Source: Candidatus Poribacteria bacterium
GTDB taxonomy: Bacteria; Poribacteria; WGA-4E; GCA-2687025
Direction of reading: 5' to 3'
Assembly (NCBI GenBank): GCA_018644665.1
Contig: JABGQA010000080.1
Coordinates: forward strand, 118,445 to 182,444
DNA: 64,000 nucleotides
Shown here: positions 9,326 through 18,303 of the stretch, in pieces
Numbering within the stretch: position 1 is the first letter of the stretch
How the letters are laid out: the number at the start of each line of letters is the position of its first letter
Program-made: the position numbers and the translations under genes
Notes under the pieces: model-generated
Databases searched by the model: none
What the model was told of the DNA's origin: nothing
Seen by the model: only the letters and a program-made list of their open reading frames with translations

Positions 9326-10429
9326 TTGCCACCTGACGTTCCCGACCCACAGGCACCGCGCCCCTCACGAGCATTCCTGCGCGACGACCTGGCCGACGTC
9401 GAGCCGTACCACGTAGAGCCGCACAGGCACCGGATCAAACTCGACGCCAACGAGAGCCCGTACGACGCGCCGCCCGACCTCAAGGCCGAGACCGCCGGCG
9501 CATTCGCCGACCTGCGCTGGAACCGATACCCGGACCCCCGGGCCAGACGACTACGGTTGGCGCTCGCGGACAGGCTTGGTGTGTCCGTCGGTTGCGTGGG
9601 TATAGGGAACGGCTCCGACGAAATTATCGCCGGGCTCATCCACGCGCTCGCCAGGCCCGACGCGCGCGTGGTTGCCCCCGAGCCGACATTCTCGATGTAC
9701 GGCATCCTCGCGCGAGCGGCGGGCGTGGAATACTGCGGTGCGCCATTGACACCGGACTTCGAGCTGGATGCCGACGGCCTGCATGCCGCGCTGAGGCCGG
9801 ACGGCACGAACATCGTGTTCATCAGCTATCCGAACAACCCCACGGGCGCGTGCTGGGACCGAGACGCGATCGCGAACCTACTGGATGTGCCAGGCGTTCT
9901 ACTGGTGTTGGACGAGGCGTACTACGAGTACTCCGGCATGACGTTCCTGCCGGACGTGGACACGCACGACAACCTGATCGTGCTGCGCACGTTCTCGAAG
10001 GCGTTCGGGTTCGCGGCGCTGCGCATAGGGTACATGGTTGCCGACCCCGACTGGGTGGGCGTCGTCGACCGGGTGCGGCTGCCCTACAATGTGAACGCCC
10101 TCTCACAGGTGGGCGCGCTGACGGTCCTCGGGCATGACGACCGCGTGGCGGAGCACCTGCGGTGGGTGGTGGACGAGCGTGAACGTGTCCTCGAAGCGCT
10201 GAACGCGGTAGAGGGAATCGAGACGTTCCGCACCGACGCGAACTTCGTGCTGTTCCGAGCGCGTGAGGGCGCCGACGCAGTGTTCACGCGACTGCTGGAC
10301 GCAGGCGTGCTGATCCGCAACCTGGATAGACCGGGGCTGCTGCGAGACTGCCTTCGCGTGACGATCGGCACACCGGCGGAGAACACAGTGTTCCTCGCGG
10401 CGCTCCTGGGCGAGTCCAGCGCCGTGTGA
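9326..10429 (+). CDS. hisC: Histidinol-phosphate aminotransferase
   Basis: PLP-dependent transamination of imidazole acetol-phosphate with glutamate. 367 aa, class I/II fold; the PLP Lys225 lies in 'TFSKAFGFAALRIGY', with 'KLDANESPYD' near the N terminus and 'YPNNPTGA' in the middle. No early ATG exists; a TTG at 9326 behind AAGGA fits the family N terminus. It lies 24 bp after hisD and 22 bp before a small membrane-protein gene. HisC-type enzymes can also act on aromatic amino acids, but the location supports histidine synthesis. Confidence 0.93.
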   Translation: MPPDVPDPQAPRPSRAFLRDDLADVEPYHVEPHRHRIKLDANESPYDAPPDLKAETAGAFADLRWNRYPDPRARRLRLALADRLGVSVGCVGIGNGSDEIIAGLIHALARPDARVVAPEPTFSMYGILARAAGVEYCGAPLTPDFELDADGLHAALRPDGTNIVFISYPNNPTGACWDRDAIANLLDVPGVLLVLDEAYYEYSGMTFLPDVDTHDNLIVLRTFSKAFGFAALRIGYMVADPDWVGVVDRVRLPYNVNALSQVGALTVLGHDDRVAEHLRWVVDERERVLEALNAVEGIETFRTDANFVLFRAREGADAVFTRLLDAGVLIRNLDRPGLLRDCLRVTIGTPAENTVFLAALLGESSAV

Positions 10430-10451
10430 CAGACGTGGAAGGGGGAGAGCG

Positions 10452-10916
10452 ATGGTTCGACTGCTGCGCCTGCGCGGTCTCGACCCCGACCTGAAGCGCA
10501 GTCACCTGCCGTTCTACCTGCGCGGCCGATGGCTAGCAGCGCAGGCTGGGCTCGCGATCCTGGCGAACTTCCTCTGGGCGCTGTTCACCATCCAGAGCCG
10601 CGCCAACTACCCGATGTACCTGAAGCTGAGCGTGGCGGTGTTCGCCTGCGCCACGAGCGTCGGGTATCTATACGCTAGGCTCGGCAGCCGCTTCCTCGGT
10701 GTATCATTGCTGAGGATTCGGCAGGGCGCCGAGCACGCGCTCGATTCGCGGCTCGGCAAGATGACACTCGGAAGCGGCATCGCCGTCGTGGCGCTGCCGC
10801 AGATTGCGAGCGCGTTCATCGCCGCCGAATTGCTGCTGTTCGTCCCGTTCTACAGCGGCGCGGTGGTTGGCATGGCGCTGTCGTTCTTCGTATGGGCCAT
10901 GGGCCTACCCCGCTGA
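10452..10916 (+). CDS. Small integral membrane protein inside the his operon
   Basis: 154 aa with about four hydrophobic segments (roughly residues 32-48, 58-76, 106-124 and 128-150) and a basic N terminus, suggesting a cytoplasmic N end. A purine-rich GAAGGGGGAGAG precedes the ATG. I do not recognise the family. It sits between hisC (22 bp) and hisB (34 bp), an unusual place for a membrane protein. The conserved-looking loop 'LLRIRQGAEHALDSRLGKMTLGS' is charged and probably cytoplasmic. Function unknown. Confidence 0.7.
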   Translation: MVRLLRLRGLDPDLKRSHLPFYLRGRWLAAQAGLAILANFLWALFTIQSRANYPMYLKLSVAVFACATSVGYLYARLGSRFLGVSLLRIRQGAEHALDSRLGKMTLGSGIAVVALPQIASAFIAAELLLFVPFYSGAVVGMALSFFVWAMGLPR

Positions 10917-10950
10917 CGGCGCCCGTCCGCAACCTGGAAAGTGGTGACAC

Positions 10951-11538
10951 GTGGCTCGTACCGGCGAAATCGCCCGGAAGACCGGCGAAACGGACATCAC
11001 CCTCGCGCTAGACCTCGACGGCAGCGGCGTGAGCGACGTATCGACAGGCGTCGGCTTCCTCGACCACATGCTCGATCTGTTCACGAAACACGGCTTCTTC
11101 GGTCTCACGGTTCGCGGGTCAGGCGACACGCACGTCGACTTCCACCACACGGTCGAGGATGTCGGCATCTGTCTGGGTCAGGCGGTCGATCAGGCGCTGG
11201 GCGACAAGGCGGGGATCCGTCGCTTCGGCGGCGAGACGGTTCCGATGTACGAGGCCATCGCCACGGTGAATCTCGACCTGTGCGGTCGGCCGTACATCGC
11301 GTGGAACACACCCCTCGACGGCGGCAAAATCGGCGATTTCGACGCCGAGTTGGCCGAGGAGTTCTTCCACGGGTTCGTGAACAACGCGGGCGCGACGCTG
11401 CACGTCAACGTCCCGTACGGCGTCAACAGGCACCACATCGTGGAAGCGGTGTTCAAGGCGTTCGGCCGCGCGCTGAACCAGGCGACGCGGGTGGACGATC
11501 GCGTCGTGGGAGTACTGTCCACCAAAGGGAGCCTGTAG
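10951..11538 (+). CDS. hisB: Imidazoleglycerol-phosphate dehydratase
   Basis: Dehydration of imidazoleglycerol phosphate in histidine synthesis, Mn dependent. 195 aa, the monofunctional form without the histidinol-phosphatase domain. Family blocks are intact: 'STGVGFLDHMLDLFTKH', 'DTHVDFHHTVEDVGI' and 'VPYGVNRHHIVEAVFKAFG', carrying the metal-binding H-H-x-x-E pairs. GTG start. The stop overlaps the hisH start by one base. A separate histidinol-phosphatase must be encoded elsewhere. Confidence 0.95.
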   Translation: MARTGEIARKTGETDITLALDLDGSGVSDVSTGVGFLDHMLDLFTKHGFFGLTVRGSGDTHVDFHHTVEDVGICLGQAVDQALGDKAGIRRFGGETVPMYEAIATVNLDLCGRPYIAWNTPLDGGKIGDFDAELAEEFFHGFVNNAGATLHVNVPYGVNRHHIVEAVFKAFGRALNQATRVDDRVVGVLSTKGSL

Positions 11539-12143
11539 TGATCGCCATCGTCGATTACGGGATGGGTAACCTGCGGAGCGTCGCGAAGGCGTTGGAGTAC
11601 GTCGGCGCCGACCCCACGGTGACCTCAGACCCCAGCGTTGTCGCGGCCGCGGACGCCGTGGTGCTGCCCGGGCAGGGAGCCTTCGGGGCGGCGATGCAGC
11701 GACTCAACGACGCCGGCATGACGGACGCTGTCAAGGACTCCATCTCAGCGGGCAAGCCGTACCTTGGGATATGCCTGGGGCTGCAGGTACTGTTCGAGTC
11801 GAGCGAGGAGGCGCCCGACGCGCGCGGCTTCGGCCTCCTCGGAGGGACCGTCGACCGCTTCGAGCCGGGACTGAAGGTGCCGCACATGGGCTGGAACCAG
11901 CTCGTACACCGGAAGCAGACGCCGCAGTTCCAGAGCCTCGATGCGGAGGACTACGTGTACTTCGTCCACTCCTACTACGTCGCGCCTTCGGATCCGGAGG
12001 TAATCGCCGCGGAGACGGACTACGGCGTCCGCTTCACGTCGGCGATCCACGTAGACAACATGTGCGCGATGCAGTTCCACCCCGAGAAGAGCCAGCGCGT
12101 CGGGCTGGGCATCCTCTCGGCGTTCGCGGAGATGACGCGGTGA
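11538..12143 (+). CDS. hisH: Imidazole glycerol phosphate synthase, glutamine amidotransferase subunit
   Basis: Supplies ammonia to HisF. 201 aa class I glutamine amidotransferase with nucleophile Cys79 in 'GICLGLQ' and partners His181 and Glu183 in 'FHPEK'. The GTG start shares its first base with the last base of the hisB TAG; AAAGGGA lies upstream. HisF, its obligate partner, is not in the window. The stop overlaps the next gene by 4 bp (GTGA). Confidence 0.95.
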   Translation: MIAIVDYGMGNLRSVAKALEYVGADPTVTSDPSVVAAADAVVLPGQGAFGAAMQRLNDAGMTDAVKDSISAGKPYLGICLGLQVLFESSEEAPDARGFGLLGGTVDRFEPGLKVPHMGWNQLVHRKQTPQFQSLDAEDYVYFVHSYYVAPSDPEVIAAETDYGVRFTSAIHVDNMCAMQFHPEKSQRVGLGILSAFAEMTR

Positions 12144-12634
12144 GCGAGCCCGGGTACACCATCCGGCGGTACCGAGACGCCGACCTCGACGCCCTCAAGG
12201 CCATCACGATCATCTGCTTCGAGAACGTGTCCATCGACGCGAACATTGAGCGCAGGTTCGGCCGAGTTGGCGAGCACGACTGGAAGTGGCGCAAGGCGCG
12301 ACACATCGATGACGACGCGCGCGCGCATCCCGAGGGCGTCTTCGTCGCCGAAGTGGACGGGCGGGTCGTCGGCTACATCACTTCCCGCACGGACCACGAA
12401 TCACGCGTGGGGTGGATACCGAACCTCTCGGTCCTGCCCGAGTGCCAGGGCCGCGGGATCGGCCGCGCGCTGATGGACCACTGTTTGCGTTACCTGCGGG
12501 ACGCGGGCATGAAGCTCGCGAAGATCGAGACGCTGCTGCAGAACGACGTTGGCTCCACGTTCTACCCTAGCGTTGGGTTCGAGGAGGTGGCGCGCCAGAT
12601 CCACTACGCCATGCCGCTAACGGACGACGACTGA
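12140..12634 (+). CDS. GNAT family N-acetyltransferase
   Basis: 164 aa. The acetyl-CoA pyrophosphate loop is the Q-x-x-G-x-G/A motif in 'LPECQGRGIGRALMDHCL', followed by the late 'FYPSVGFEEVARQIHYAM' strand typical of RimI-like enzymes. The GTG start overlaps the hisH stop (GTGA), so it is translationally coupled to the histidine operon, where hisA would be expected. Its 3' end overlaps the convergent GHMP kinase by 31 bp. The acceptor substrate is unknown. Confidence 0.88.
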   Translation: MSEPGYTIRRYRDADLDALKAITIICFENVSIDANIERRFGRVGEHDWKWRKARHIDDDARAHPEGVFVAEVDGRVVGYITSRTDHESRVGWIPNLSVLPECQGRGIGRALMDHCLRYLRDAGMKLAKIETLLQNDVGSTFYPSVGFEEVARQIHYAMPLTDDD

Positions 12635-13659
12635 CCGTCCGCCTCGCGCGTCCACGTCAGAAGGCCCGACTCCGCGACATCGTAGCGCAGGGACTGCGCT
12701 CCTGCTGCCTGTAGTGCGTCGGCCAATGGGCCCTCGGCTCCGTCCGCCGCGATGAACGCCAGGCAACCGCCGCCGCCCGCTCCGCACGCCTTCATACCCA
12801 GCGCGCCGTGACGCCGCCCCGTGGCCGCCAGCGTCTCGATTTCGTCGGTCGTAATGCCTGGATACAGAGCCTTCTGGCACTCCCAGTTGGCCGCCACGCA
12901 CCGCGCCAACTCGCCGGCCGACCCGGCGACGAGCGCGTCCCGCGCGTCGTGCGCGATGGCGGCGATCTCACGCAGCGTCGCCAGCAGGCCGGCATCACGC
13001 GCCTCGAACCGGCCGACCACGTGCTCGTGCAGATCGCTGGAGAGCCTCGAGTGGCCGGTATAGACGAGGACGACGCGGCGGCGCAGCTCAGCGGTCGCCT
13101 CCGGGGACAGCGGCAGGCGGGTCGTGGTCACGTCCGGCCCGTCGAACGTCATGAACTGCGCGCCTCCGAGCGTGGACGCGTAGTGGTCCTGCTTGCCCGA
13201 TAGAATCCGCAGTTCCTCGGTCTCGAGTGCGACCGCCGTCTCTGCGGTTGCCTTCGTGTCGTCGGGCACGCCCGTCGCACGTCCGAGGGCGCCGACCAAG
13301 GCCACGCCCATCGCAGCAGACGTTCCGAGCCCGCTGCCTGGGGGCGCCTCGCTGCGACTCAGGATTGACACCCCGCTGCGGGCCGGTCGTCGTCGCAGAG
13401 CCGCTTTGACCAGGCCGAACGGCCCCGTGAGGTCGGCGTCGGCGATCGCCTGCCCCACGGGCATGTGCGCGGTCTCGTCGAAGTCGAGGGAACGCAGCAT
13501 CACGCGGTCGCCCTCGACGTCCTCGACGCGGACGTGCGAATAGAGCGTGATGGCGTAGTTCAGGACCGCTCCCGGGACTTCCTCGGCGAAGCGCGGGACG
13601 TCGGTCCACCCGCCGGCGAGGTCGATGCGCGTGGGCGTGCGGGCGTGATGAATCGACAT
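12604..13659 (-). CDS. GHMP-family sugar kinase (heptose-7-phosphate / fucokinase-like)
   Basis: 351 aa. Motif 1 'PTRIDLAGGWTD', motif 2 'PPGSGLGTSAAMG' (ATP loop) and motif 3 'MKACGAGGGGCLAF' are all in order. The N-terminal 'RIDLAGGWTD' form is shared by D-glycero-D-manno-heptose 7-phosphate kinase (HddA) and L-fucose kinase domains, rather than by galactokinase or homoserine kinase. The start at 13659 follows GAGGAA. No other heptose genes are nearby, so the substrate stays open. Confidence 0.85.
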   Translation of the reverse strand: MSIHHARTPTRIDLAGGWTDVPRFAEEVPGAVLNYAITLYSHVRVEDVEGDRVMLRSLDFDETAHMPVGQAIADADLTGPFGLVKAALRRRPARSGVSILSRSEAPPGSGLGTSAAMGVALVGALGRATGVPDDTKATAETAVALETEELRILSGKQDHYASTLGGAQFMTFDGPDVTTTRLPLSPEATAELRRRVVLVYTGHSRLSSDLHEHVVGRFEARDAGLLATLREIAAIAHDARDALVAGSAGELARCVAANWECQKALYPGITTDEIETLAATGRRHGALGMKACGAGGGGCLAFIAADGAEGPLADALQAAGAQSLRYDVAESGLLTWTREADGQSSSVSGMA

Positions 13660-13816
13660 GCGTTCCTCGGCTGTGAGGTGGTCGCCATCTTACTGGCGGC
13701 GACATAGTGGGACAACCGGCGGGGGGAGGACACCGCGGGCTCGTCGCGGTTGTGCGTCGGGCCCCCGTGGCATAGGCTGCGCGCCGAGACATACATCCCG
13801 TACCGGAGGCGCGCGC

Positions 13817-14482
13817 ATGGCACGAGTTCTACTGTGGTGTTCACTGGCGTTGGTCGTTTCGGTGGGCGGGGCCTCGGCTGCCGTCGAGTACCTGCGCGAG
13901 GACCTCGACACGCAGGGATCGTGGCGAGGCGTCTACGGTGAGTCTGGAGGCGTGATCTTCGAGGCCGGCGGCGTCAACGGACAGAACGTGCCTGGACAGG
14001 ACAACGATCAGTTCGTCGACGGACTGCTGACAGAGTACGTCGATGGCAGCCCGAGCCGGTGGAACTGGGCCAGCGCGGTCGACGACGAACGGGGTCTGGA
14101 GTTCGCGGACGAGGCGATCGCAGACCGCGTGGGCGCATGCCAGTTCGGCAACGGCGCGGCGACGATCGAATTCACGGTCGACGCAAACGAGTACCAGATC
14201 GCGGCGTACTTCGTCGACTGGGACTCGAGCGCACGGTTAATGGACGTATACGGCCACCAGGGCGATCAAGGCGCCGACCCGGACGCCATCGTCGAGAACC
14301 CCGACTTCCACGAGGGGGTGTGGCACGTCTGGTCGGTAACCGGCGTCGACCCATTCCAACTGACCATCATGCAGAACGGCGGCGCGAATTGGGTCGTGTC
14401 CGGCGTCTTCATCGACGCGCCGCAGGCGGTGTCCGCGACGGGTAAGACCGCAACCGCGTGGGCCGCCATGAAGCGTCGGTAG
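13817..14482 (+). CDS. Secreted protein of unknown fold carrying the K-x4-W-x3-K C-terminal tag
   Basis: 221 aa; GGAGG 7 bp before the ATG. The signal peptide 'MARVLLWCSLALVVSVGGASA' is clear. The mature part is acidic and beta-rich with many Asp/Gly/Asn and two Trp-rich strands ('SPSRWNWASAV', 'GVWHVWSVTGVDPF'); no family is recognised. The end reads 'VSATGKTATAWAAMKRR', which matches the ends of two unrelated secreted proteins in this window (the genes at 22488-23600 and 32657-33433). That supports a C-terminal sorting or anchoring signal. Monocistronic. Confidence 0.75.
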   Translation: MARVLLWCSLALVVSVGGASAAVEYLREDLDTQGSWRGVYGESGGVIFEAGGVNGQNVPGQDNDQFVDGLLTEYVDGSPSRWNWASAVDDERGLEFADEAIADRVGACQFGNGAATIEFTVDANEYQIAAYFVDWDSSARLMDVYGHQGDQGADPDAIVENPDFHEGVWHVWSVTGVDPFQLTIMQNGGANWVVSGVFIDAPQAVSATGKTATAWAAMKRR

Positions 14483-14585
14483 AGGCCGCGCCCGCTCGCA
14501 GGACGCCGCTCGCCAACATGGATTCCTACATCGCGCGGGCACGTGCTACCAATTAAGGGGACGGATTGCGCCTGTACGTCGCGCC

Positions 14586-14614
14586 TTGAGCGGCGTCAAC
14601 GGCACTGATATATT
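14586..14614 (+). promoter_or_regulatory. Candidate sigma70-type promoter for the aldolase operon
   Basis: TTGAGC (14586-14591), a 17-bp spacer and TATATT (14609-14614) lie 49 bp before the aldolase ATG at 14663. The TGATATATTGG stretch is one of the few AT-rich spots in this region. It would drive the aldolase, Gfo/Idh and enolase genes. Confidence 0.5.
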
Positions 14615-14662
14615 GGCCGCCTGCGCGACGCTGGCCGGCCCGAAACCTCCATGGAGCCCAGG

Positions 14663-15607
14663 ATGATCGTCACGACCGGTCAGCTATTCGAGGTCGCCTA
14701 CGGCGAGTTTGCCATCGGCGCCTACAACATCAATAACGCCGAGCAGACGATGGGTCTGTTCCAAGGGTGCGTGGACTCGCAAGCGCCGTTCATCATTCAG
14801 ATATCGAAGGGCGCGCGCGCGTATACCGACAAGCGCTTGCTCGAAGCGATGATTAGGGCCGCTGCGGAGATATTCCCGGACGTGATATTCGCCGTCCATC
14901 TAGACCACGGCGACGAGGAGACGTGCTACGACTGCATCGACTCCGGCTTCTTCTCTTCGGTGATGATCGACGCGTCGCATGAGGATTTCGAGGAGAACAT
15001 CGCCATCACGAAGCGCGTGGTGGACCGCGCGCACGCGGTCGATATCAGCGTCGAGGCCGAGTTGGGCGTGCTCGGGGGCGTCGAGGAAGACGTGGTCGGC
15101 GACAACCCGTGCCTCACGGAGCCGGACGAGGCCATCGAGTTCATCGACCGCACGGGTTGCGACAGCCTGGCCGCGGCCATCGGCACAAGCCACGGGGCAT
15201 TCAAGTTCACAGGCGGGCAGGGCATCCACTTCGACATCCTCGACGACATCAAGGCGCGTAAACCCGGCTTCCCGCTCGTGATGCACGGCTCCAGCTCCGT
15301 CCCGGCGGACGAGGTCGCGCGTATCAACGCCGCCGGTGGCAAGCTCGTCGGCGCGGCCGGCGTGGACGTCAACCAGTACCTGCCCGCGGCGAAGCGCGGC
15401 GTGACCAAGATCAACATCGATACGGATGGACGGCTCGTATGGACGCGCGTCCACCGCGAGCACCTCACGGCGAACGAAGACGAGATCGACTTCCGCAAGC
15501 CCGGCAGGACATTCATCGCGGAATACGCGACGTTCATCGCCTCGCGCAACGAGCTGCTCGGGTCCGCCGGGCAGTTGGACGCGACGCGCGCGCACGTCAC
15601 CGCGTAG
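14663..15607 (+). CDS. Class II (Zn-dependent) fructose-bisphosphate / ketose-bisphosphate aldolase
   Basis: 314 aa cytoplasmic TIM barrel. Catalytic Asp and Zn-binding His lie in 'FAVHLDHGDEE', further ligands in 'GTSHGAFKF' and 'VMHGSSSVP', and the phosphate/monovalent-ion loop in 'KINIDTDGRL'. A GGAG 6 bp upstream supports the ATG at 14663; an in-frame ATG at 14651 has no ribosome-binding site. It could be glycolytic Fba or a tagatose/deoxy-sugar aldolase. The downstream sugar-oxidoreductase and enolase-type genes make a catabolic role plausible. Confidence 0.88.
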   Translation: MIVTTGQLFEVAYGEFAIGAYNINNAEQTMGLFQGCVDSQAPFIIQISKGARAYTDKRLLEAMIRAAAEIFPDVIFAVHLDHGDEETCYDCIDSGFFSSVMIDASHEDFEENIAITKRVVDRAHAVDISVEAELGVLGGVEEDVVGDNPCLTEPDEAIEFIDRTGCDSLAAAIGTSHGAFKFTGGQGIHFDILDDIKARKPGFPLVMHGSSSVPADEVARINAAGGKLVGAAGVDVNQYLPAAKRGVTKINIDTDGRLVWTRVHREHLTANEDEIDFRKPGRTFIAEYATFIASRNELLGSAGQLDATRAHVTA

Positions 15608-15633
15608 GCGCACGGCACATCAGGAGAGACCGC

Positions 15634-16710
15634 ATGGCCGCGGAGCAGCCCGTCGCATCGGACAAGAAGGTACGCGTCTGCGTCGTCGGCATGGGCATCG
15701 GCCGCTCGAACGGCAGGGCGCTCTCGGGCAATCCTCGTGGCGAGGTGGTCGCGCTCTGCGACCTACGCGAAGACGCCATGAAGGACTTCGCCAAGGAACT
15801 GCCGGGCGAGCAGAAGCTGTACACAGACTACAAGAAGATGTGCAGGGATCCCGAGATCGACGCCGTCTTCGTCGGCACGCCCAACCAGTGGCACGTGCCG
15901 GTGGCGCGCGAGGTCGTCCGCAACGACAAGCACGTCATCGTGACGAAGCCGCTGGCGGACTCCGAGGACGCCGCCCGCACGCTCGTGGAGGAAGCGGACG
16001 CTTCCGGCGTGGTGAACATGATGTCGCTGGGGACGCGCTACAGCGCGTCGTGCCAGCACCTCGGCAAGCTCGGGCGCGCAGGCCACTTCGGCGACTTCTA
16101 CTACGCTCGAGCGCGGAGCGTGCGCCGGAACGGCATCCCGGACTGGAGCATGGGCTTCATCAGCGAGGGCGGCGGGGCGTTCCGCGACATGGGCGTGCAC
16201 GTGCTGGACGCCGTGTGGTGGATTCTCGGCATGCCGCGGCCGGTGTCGGCCGTCGGTGTGGCCGGCGCGCACTTCGGCCCACAGGGCAAGGGCTACTGGG
16301 ACGGTCGAACGCCGACTAAGGACTTCTACTCGAAGTTCGCGGCTGACGACTTCGGGTGCGGGTTCATCCGGTTCGAGAACGGGATCGGCCTGCAGATCGA
16401 GAGCTTCTGGGCGTCCCATCAACCGGGCGCGTTCCAAATCGAGTTGTTCGGCACCGAAGCCGGCGCGAAGCTCAGCCCGCTCACGCTCTACGCCATGAGC
16501 GACGGCGCCGAGGCGGACACCGAGGTGAAGCTCCCGAATCAGCTCGAGGGCTTCGACCTGATGGCGGACGAGTTCATCGGCGCGATCCTCGACGGCACGG
16601 AGTTCCGCGCGCCACTGCGGCACGGCCTCGTCGTCCAGCAGATGATGGAGGCCGTCCTCCGGAGCGGCGAGACGGGCGTAGAGGAACGCATCGACGCATC
16701 GATGGAGTAG
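15634..16710 (+). CDS. Gfo/Idh/MocA family NAD(P)-dependent oxidoreductase
   Basis: 358 aa. The N-terminal Rossmann segment 'VRVCVVGMGIGRSNGRAL' is followed by the family 'VTKPLADS' (E-K-P equivalent) and the C-terminal beta-sheet domain with 'GGGAFRDMGVHVLDAVWW', where the Asp and His of the catalytic set lie. AGGAGA precedes the ATG. It follows the aldolase gene by 26 bp. Family members oxidise sugar or inositol hydroxyls; the substrate is unknown. Confidence 0.9.
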   Translation: MAAEQPVASDKKVRVCVVGMGIGRSNGRALSGNPRGEVVALCDLREDAMKDFAKELPGEQKLYTDYKKMCRDPEIDAVFVGTPNQWHVPVAREVVRNDKHVIVTKPLADSEDAARTLVEEADASGVVNMMSLGTRYSASCQHLGKLGRAGHFGDFYYARARSVRRNGIPDWSMGFISEGGGAFRDMGVHVLDAVWWILGMPRPVSAVGVAGAHFGPQGKGYWDGRTPTKDFYSKFAADDFGCGFIRFENGIGLQIESFWASHQPGAFQIELFGTEAGAKLSPLTLYAMSDGAEADTEVKLPNQLEGFDLMADEFIGAILDGTEFRAPLRHGLVVQQMMEAVLRSGETGVEERIDASME

Positions 16711-16754
16711 GGCGGACCCGACCGCGGCGGGACATACTTAGCGGGAGGCTGTAG

Positions 16755-18227
16755 ATGGGCGTCGATGCGATCCGTGTGCGCGTGAACGACGTCCGTTACT
16801 ACATGCGCAACGTGCGCCTGCGGATGCCGTTCCGGTACGGGGTCGCTCAACTCGTCGGCTATCCGATACTGCACGTCCGCATCGATGTCGAGACGGCGGA
16901 CGGCACGCGCGCCGAGGGCGTCGCCGCCGACTGCCTCCCGCCGAAGTGGTTCGACAAGGACCCCGCCAAGGACTACGAAGACAACATCGACGACATGCTC
17001 ACCGCCGTGTCGGACGCGCGCGACGCGTATGTAGGCATGGGTGACGAGGCGCGCACGCCGTTCGACTTGTTCCGGGAAGGCCTCGACGCGGTCATGGACT
17101 GCGCCGACAGCCAGGACGTGAACCACCTCACCGCCTGCTTCGGATCGAGCTTCTTCGAGCGCGCGGTGGTGGATGCGGTCGGGAACGCGCTGGGGCGGTC
17201 GTACCACGACGTCGTGCGCGAGAACGTGCTCGGCGTGCGTATGGCGGCGATACACCCCGAGCTGGGCAACACGGAGCCGCGAGACGTCGTCAGCGACAGG
17301 CCGTTGCCGTCGATGTGGGTGCGTCACACCGTGGGTCTGTCGGATCCGATCCTGGACAGCGACATCGCCCCGGGCGAGCGCCTCAACGACGAGTTGCCGC
17401 AGTCCCTGGAGGAGTACATCGCGCGTCAGCGGCTGCGGTACTTCAAGATCAAGGTGTGCGGGGACATCGACATCGACGTGCCGCGGCTGCGGACCATCGC
17501 CCGTCTGCTGGATTCCTCGATCGAGGACCCTTACCACATCTCGCTGGACGGCAACGAGCAGTACCTGCGCATCCAGAGCTTCCTCGCGCTCGTCGAGGAG
17601 CTATGGTCGGGGCCAGACTTCGTGCGGTTCTTCAGCAGCATCAAGTACATCGAGCAGCCGATGGCGCGCGACGTCGCGCTAGACCCCGGCATCAGTCAAC
17701 CCATGACGGCGCTGTCGCACGTCAAGCCGGTCATCGTCGACGAGTCGGACTCGGAACTCAGCACGTTCAAGCGTGCGATCTCGGTCGGGTACCGGGGCAT
17801 CAGCGCGAAGAACTGCAAGGGCATCTACAAGTCGCTGCTGAACCAGGCGCTCGCCAGGCTGTACACGCAGCACTCCCGCGACGGACGGCCGTACTTCCTC
17901 ACCGGCGAGGATCTGGCGAATGCCGCCATCGTCCCGCTGCACCAGGACCTCGCCACGTTGGCCACGCTCGGGATCGGCAACGCCGAACGCAACGGTCATC
18001 ACTACCTACGCGGGATAACGCACCTGTCGGACGCCGAGCGAGAGGCCGTGCTGCACGCGCACCCGTCGCTGTATACCGTCCGTGACGGCGTGCCACAGCT
18101 CAACGTCGAGAACGGGAAGATCGACCTGCGCTCCCTCCAGACGCCTGGCTACGCGCTCGGGGCGCCGATCGACTACGACAGCATGACCCCCCTCGACGAC
18201 TGGTCGTTCCAGTCGCTGAGCCTGTAG
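16755..18227 (+). CDS. Enolase-superfamily (mandelate racemase / muconate lactonizing enzyme-like) protein
   Basis: 490 aa, about 100 residues longer than standard members. The expected superfamily elements are visible: K-x-K in 'YFKIKVCGD', metal ligands in 'SLDGNEQY', 'YIEQPMAR' and 'IVDESDSEL', and a second Lys in 'ISAKNCKGIYKSL', as in the MLE subgroup. Extra length lies in an N-terminal insert around residues 60-130. The start follows GGGAGG. It is the last gene of the aldolase / Gfo-Idh run. Likely an acid-sugar dehydratase or epimerase. Confidence 0.8.
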   Translation: MGVDAIRVRVNDVRYYMRNVRLRMPFRYGVAQLVGYPILHVRIDVETADGTRAEGVAADCLPPKWFDKDPAKDYEDNIDDMLTAVSDARDAYVGMGDEARTPFDLFREGLDAVMDCADSQDVNHLTACFGSSFFERAVVDAVGNALGRSYHDVVRENVLGVRMAAIHPELGNTEPRDVVSDRPLPSMWVRHTVGLSDPILDSDIAPGERLNDELPQSLEEYIARQRLRYFKIKVCGDIDIDVPRLRTIARLLDSSIEDPYHISLDGNEQYLRIQSFLALVEELWSGPDFVRFFSSIKYIEQPMARDVALDPGISQPMTALSHVKPVIVDESDSELSTFKRAISVGYRGISAKNCKGIYKSLLNQALARLYTQHSRDGRPYFLTGEDLANAAIVPLHQDLATLATLGIGNAERNGHHYLRGITHLSDAEREAVLHAHPSLYTVRDGVPQLNVENGKIDLRSLQTPGYALGAPIDYDSMTPLDDWSFQSLSL

Positions 18228-18303
18228 ACCACGTCGCCTTCCGGCCCCGTCGGGTTGGCGTAACATCCGCTGAGGCGACACCCACGCCGCGACGCGAAGG
18301 ACG

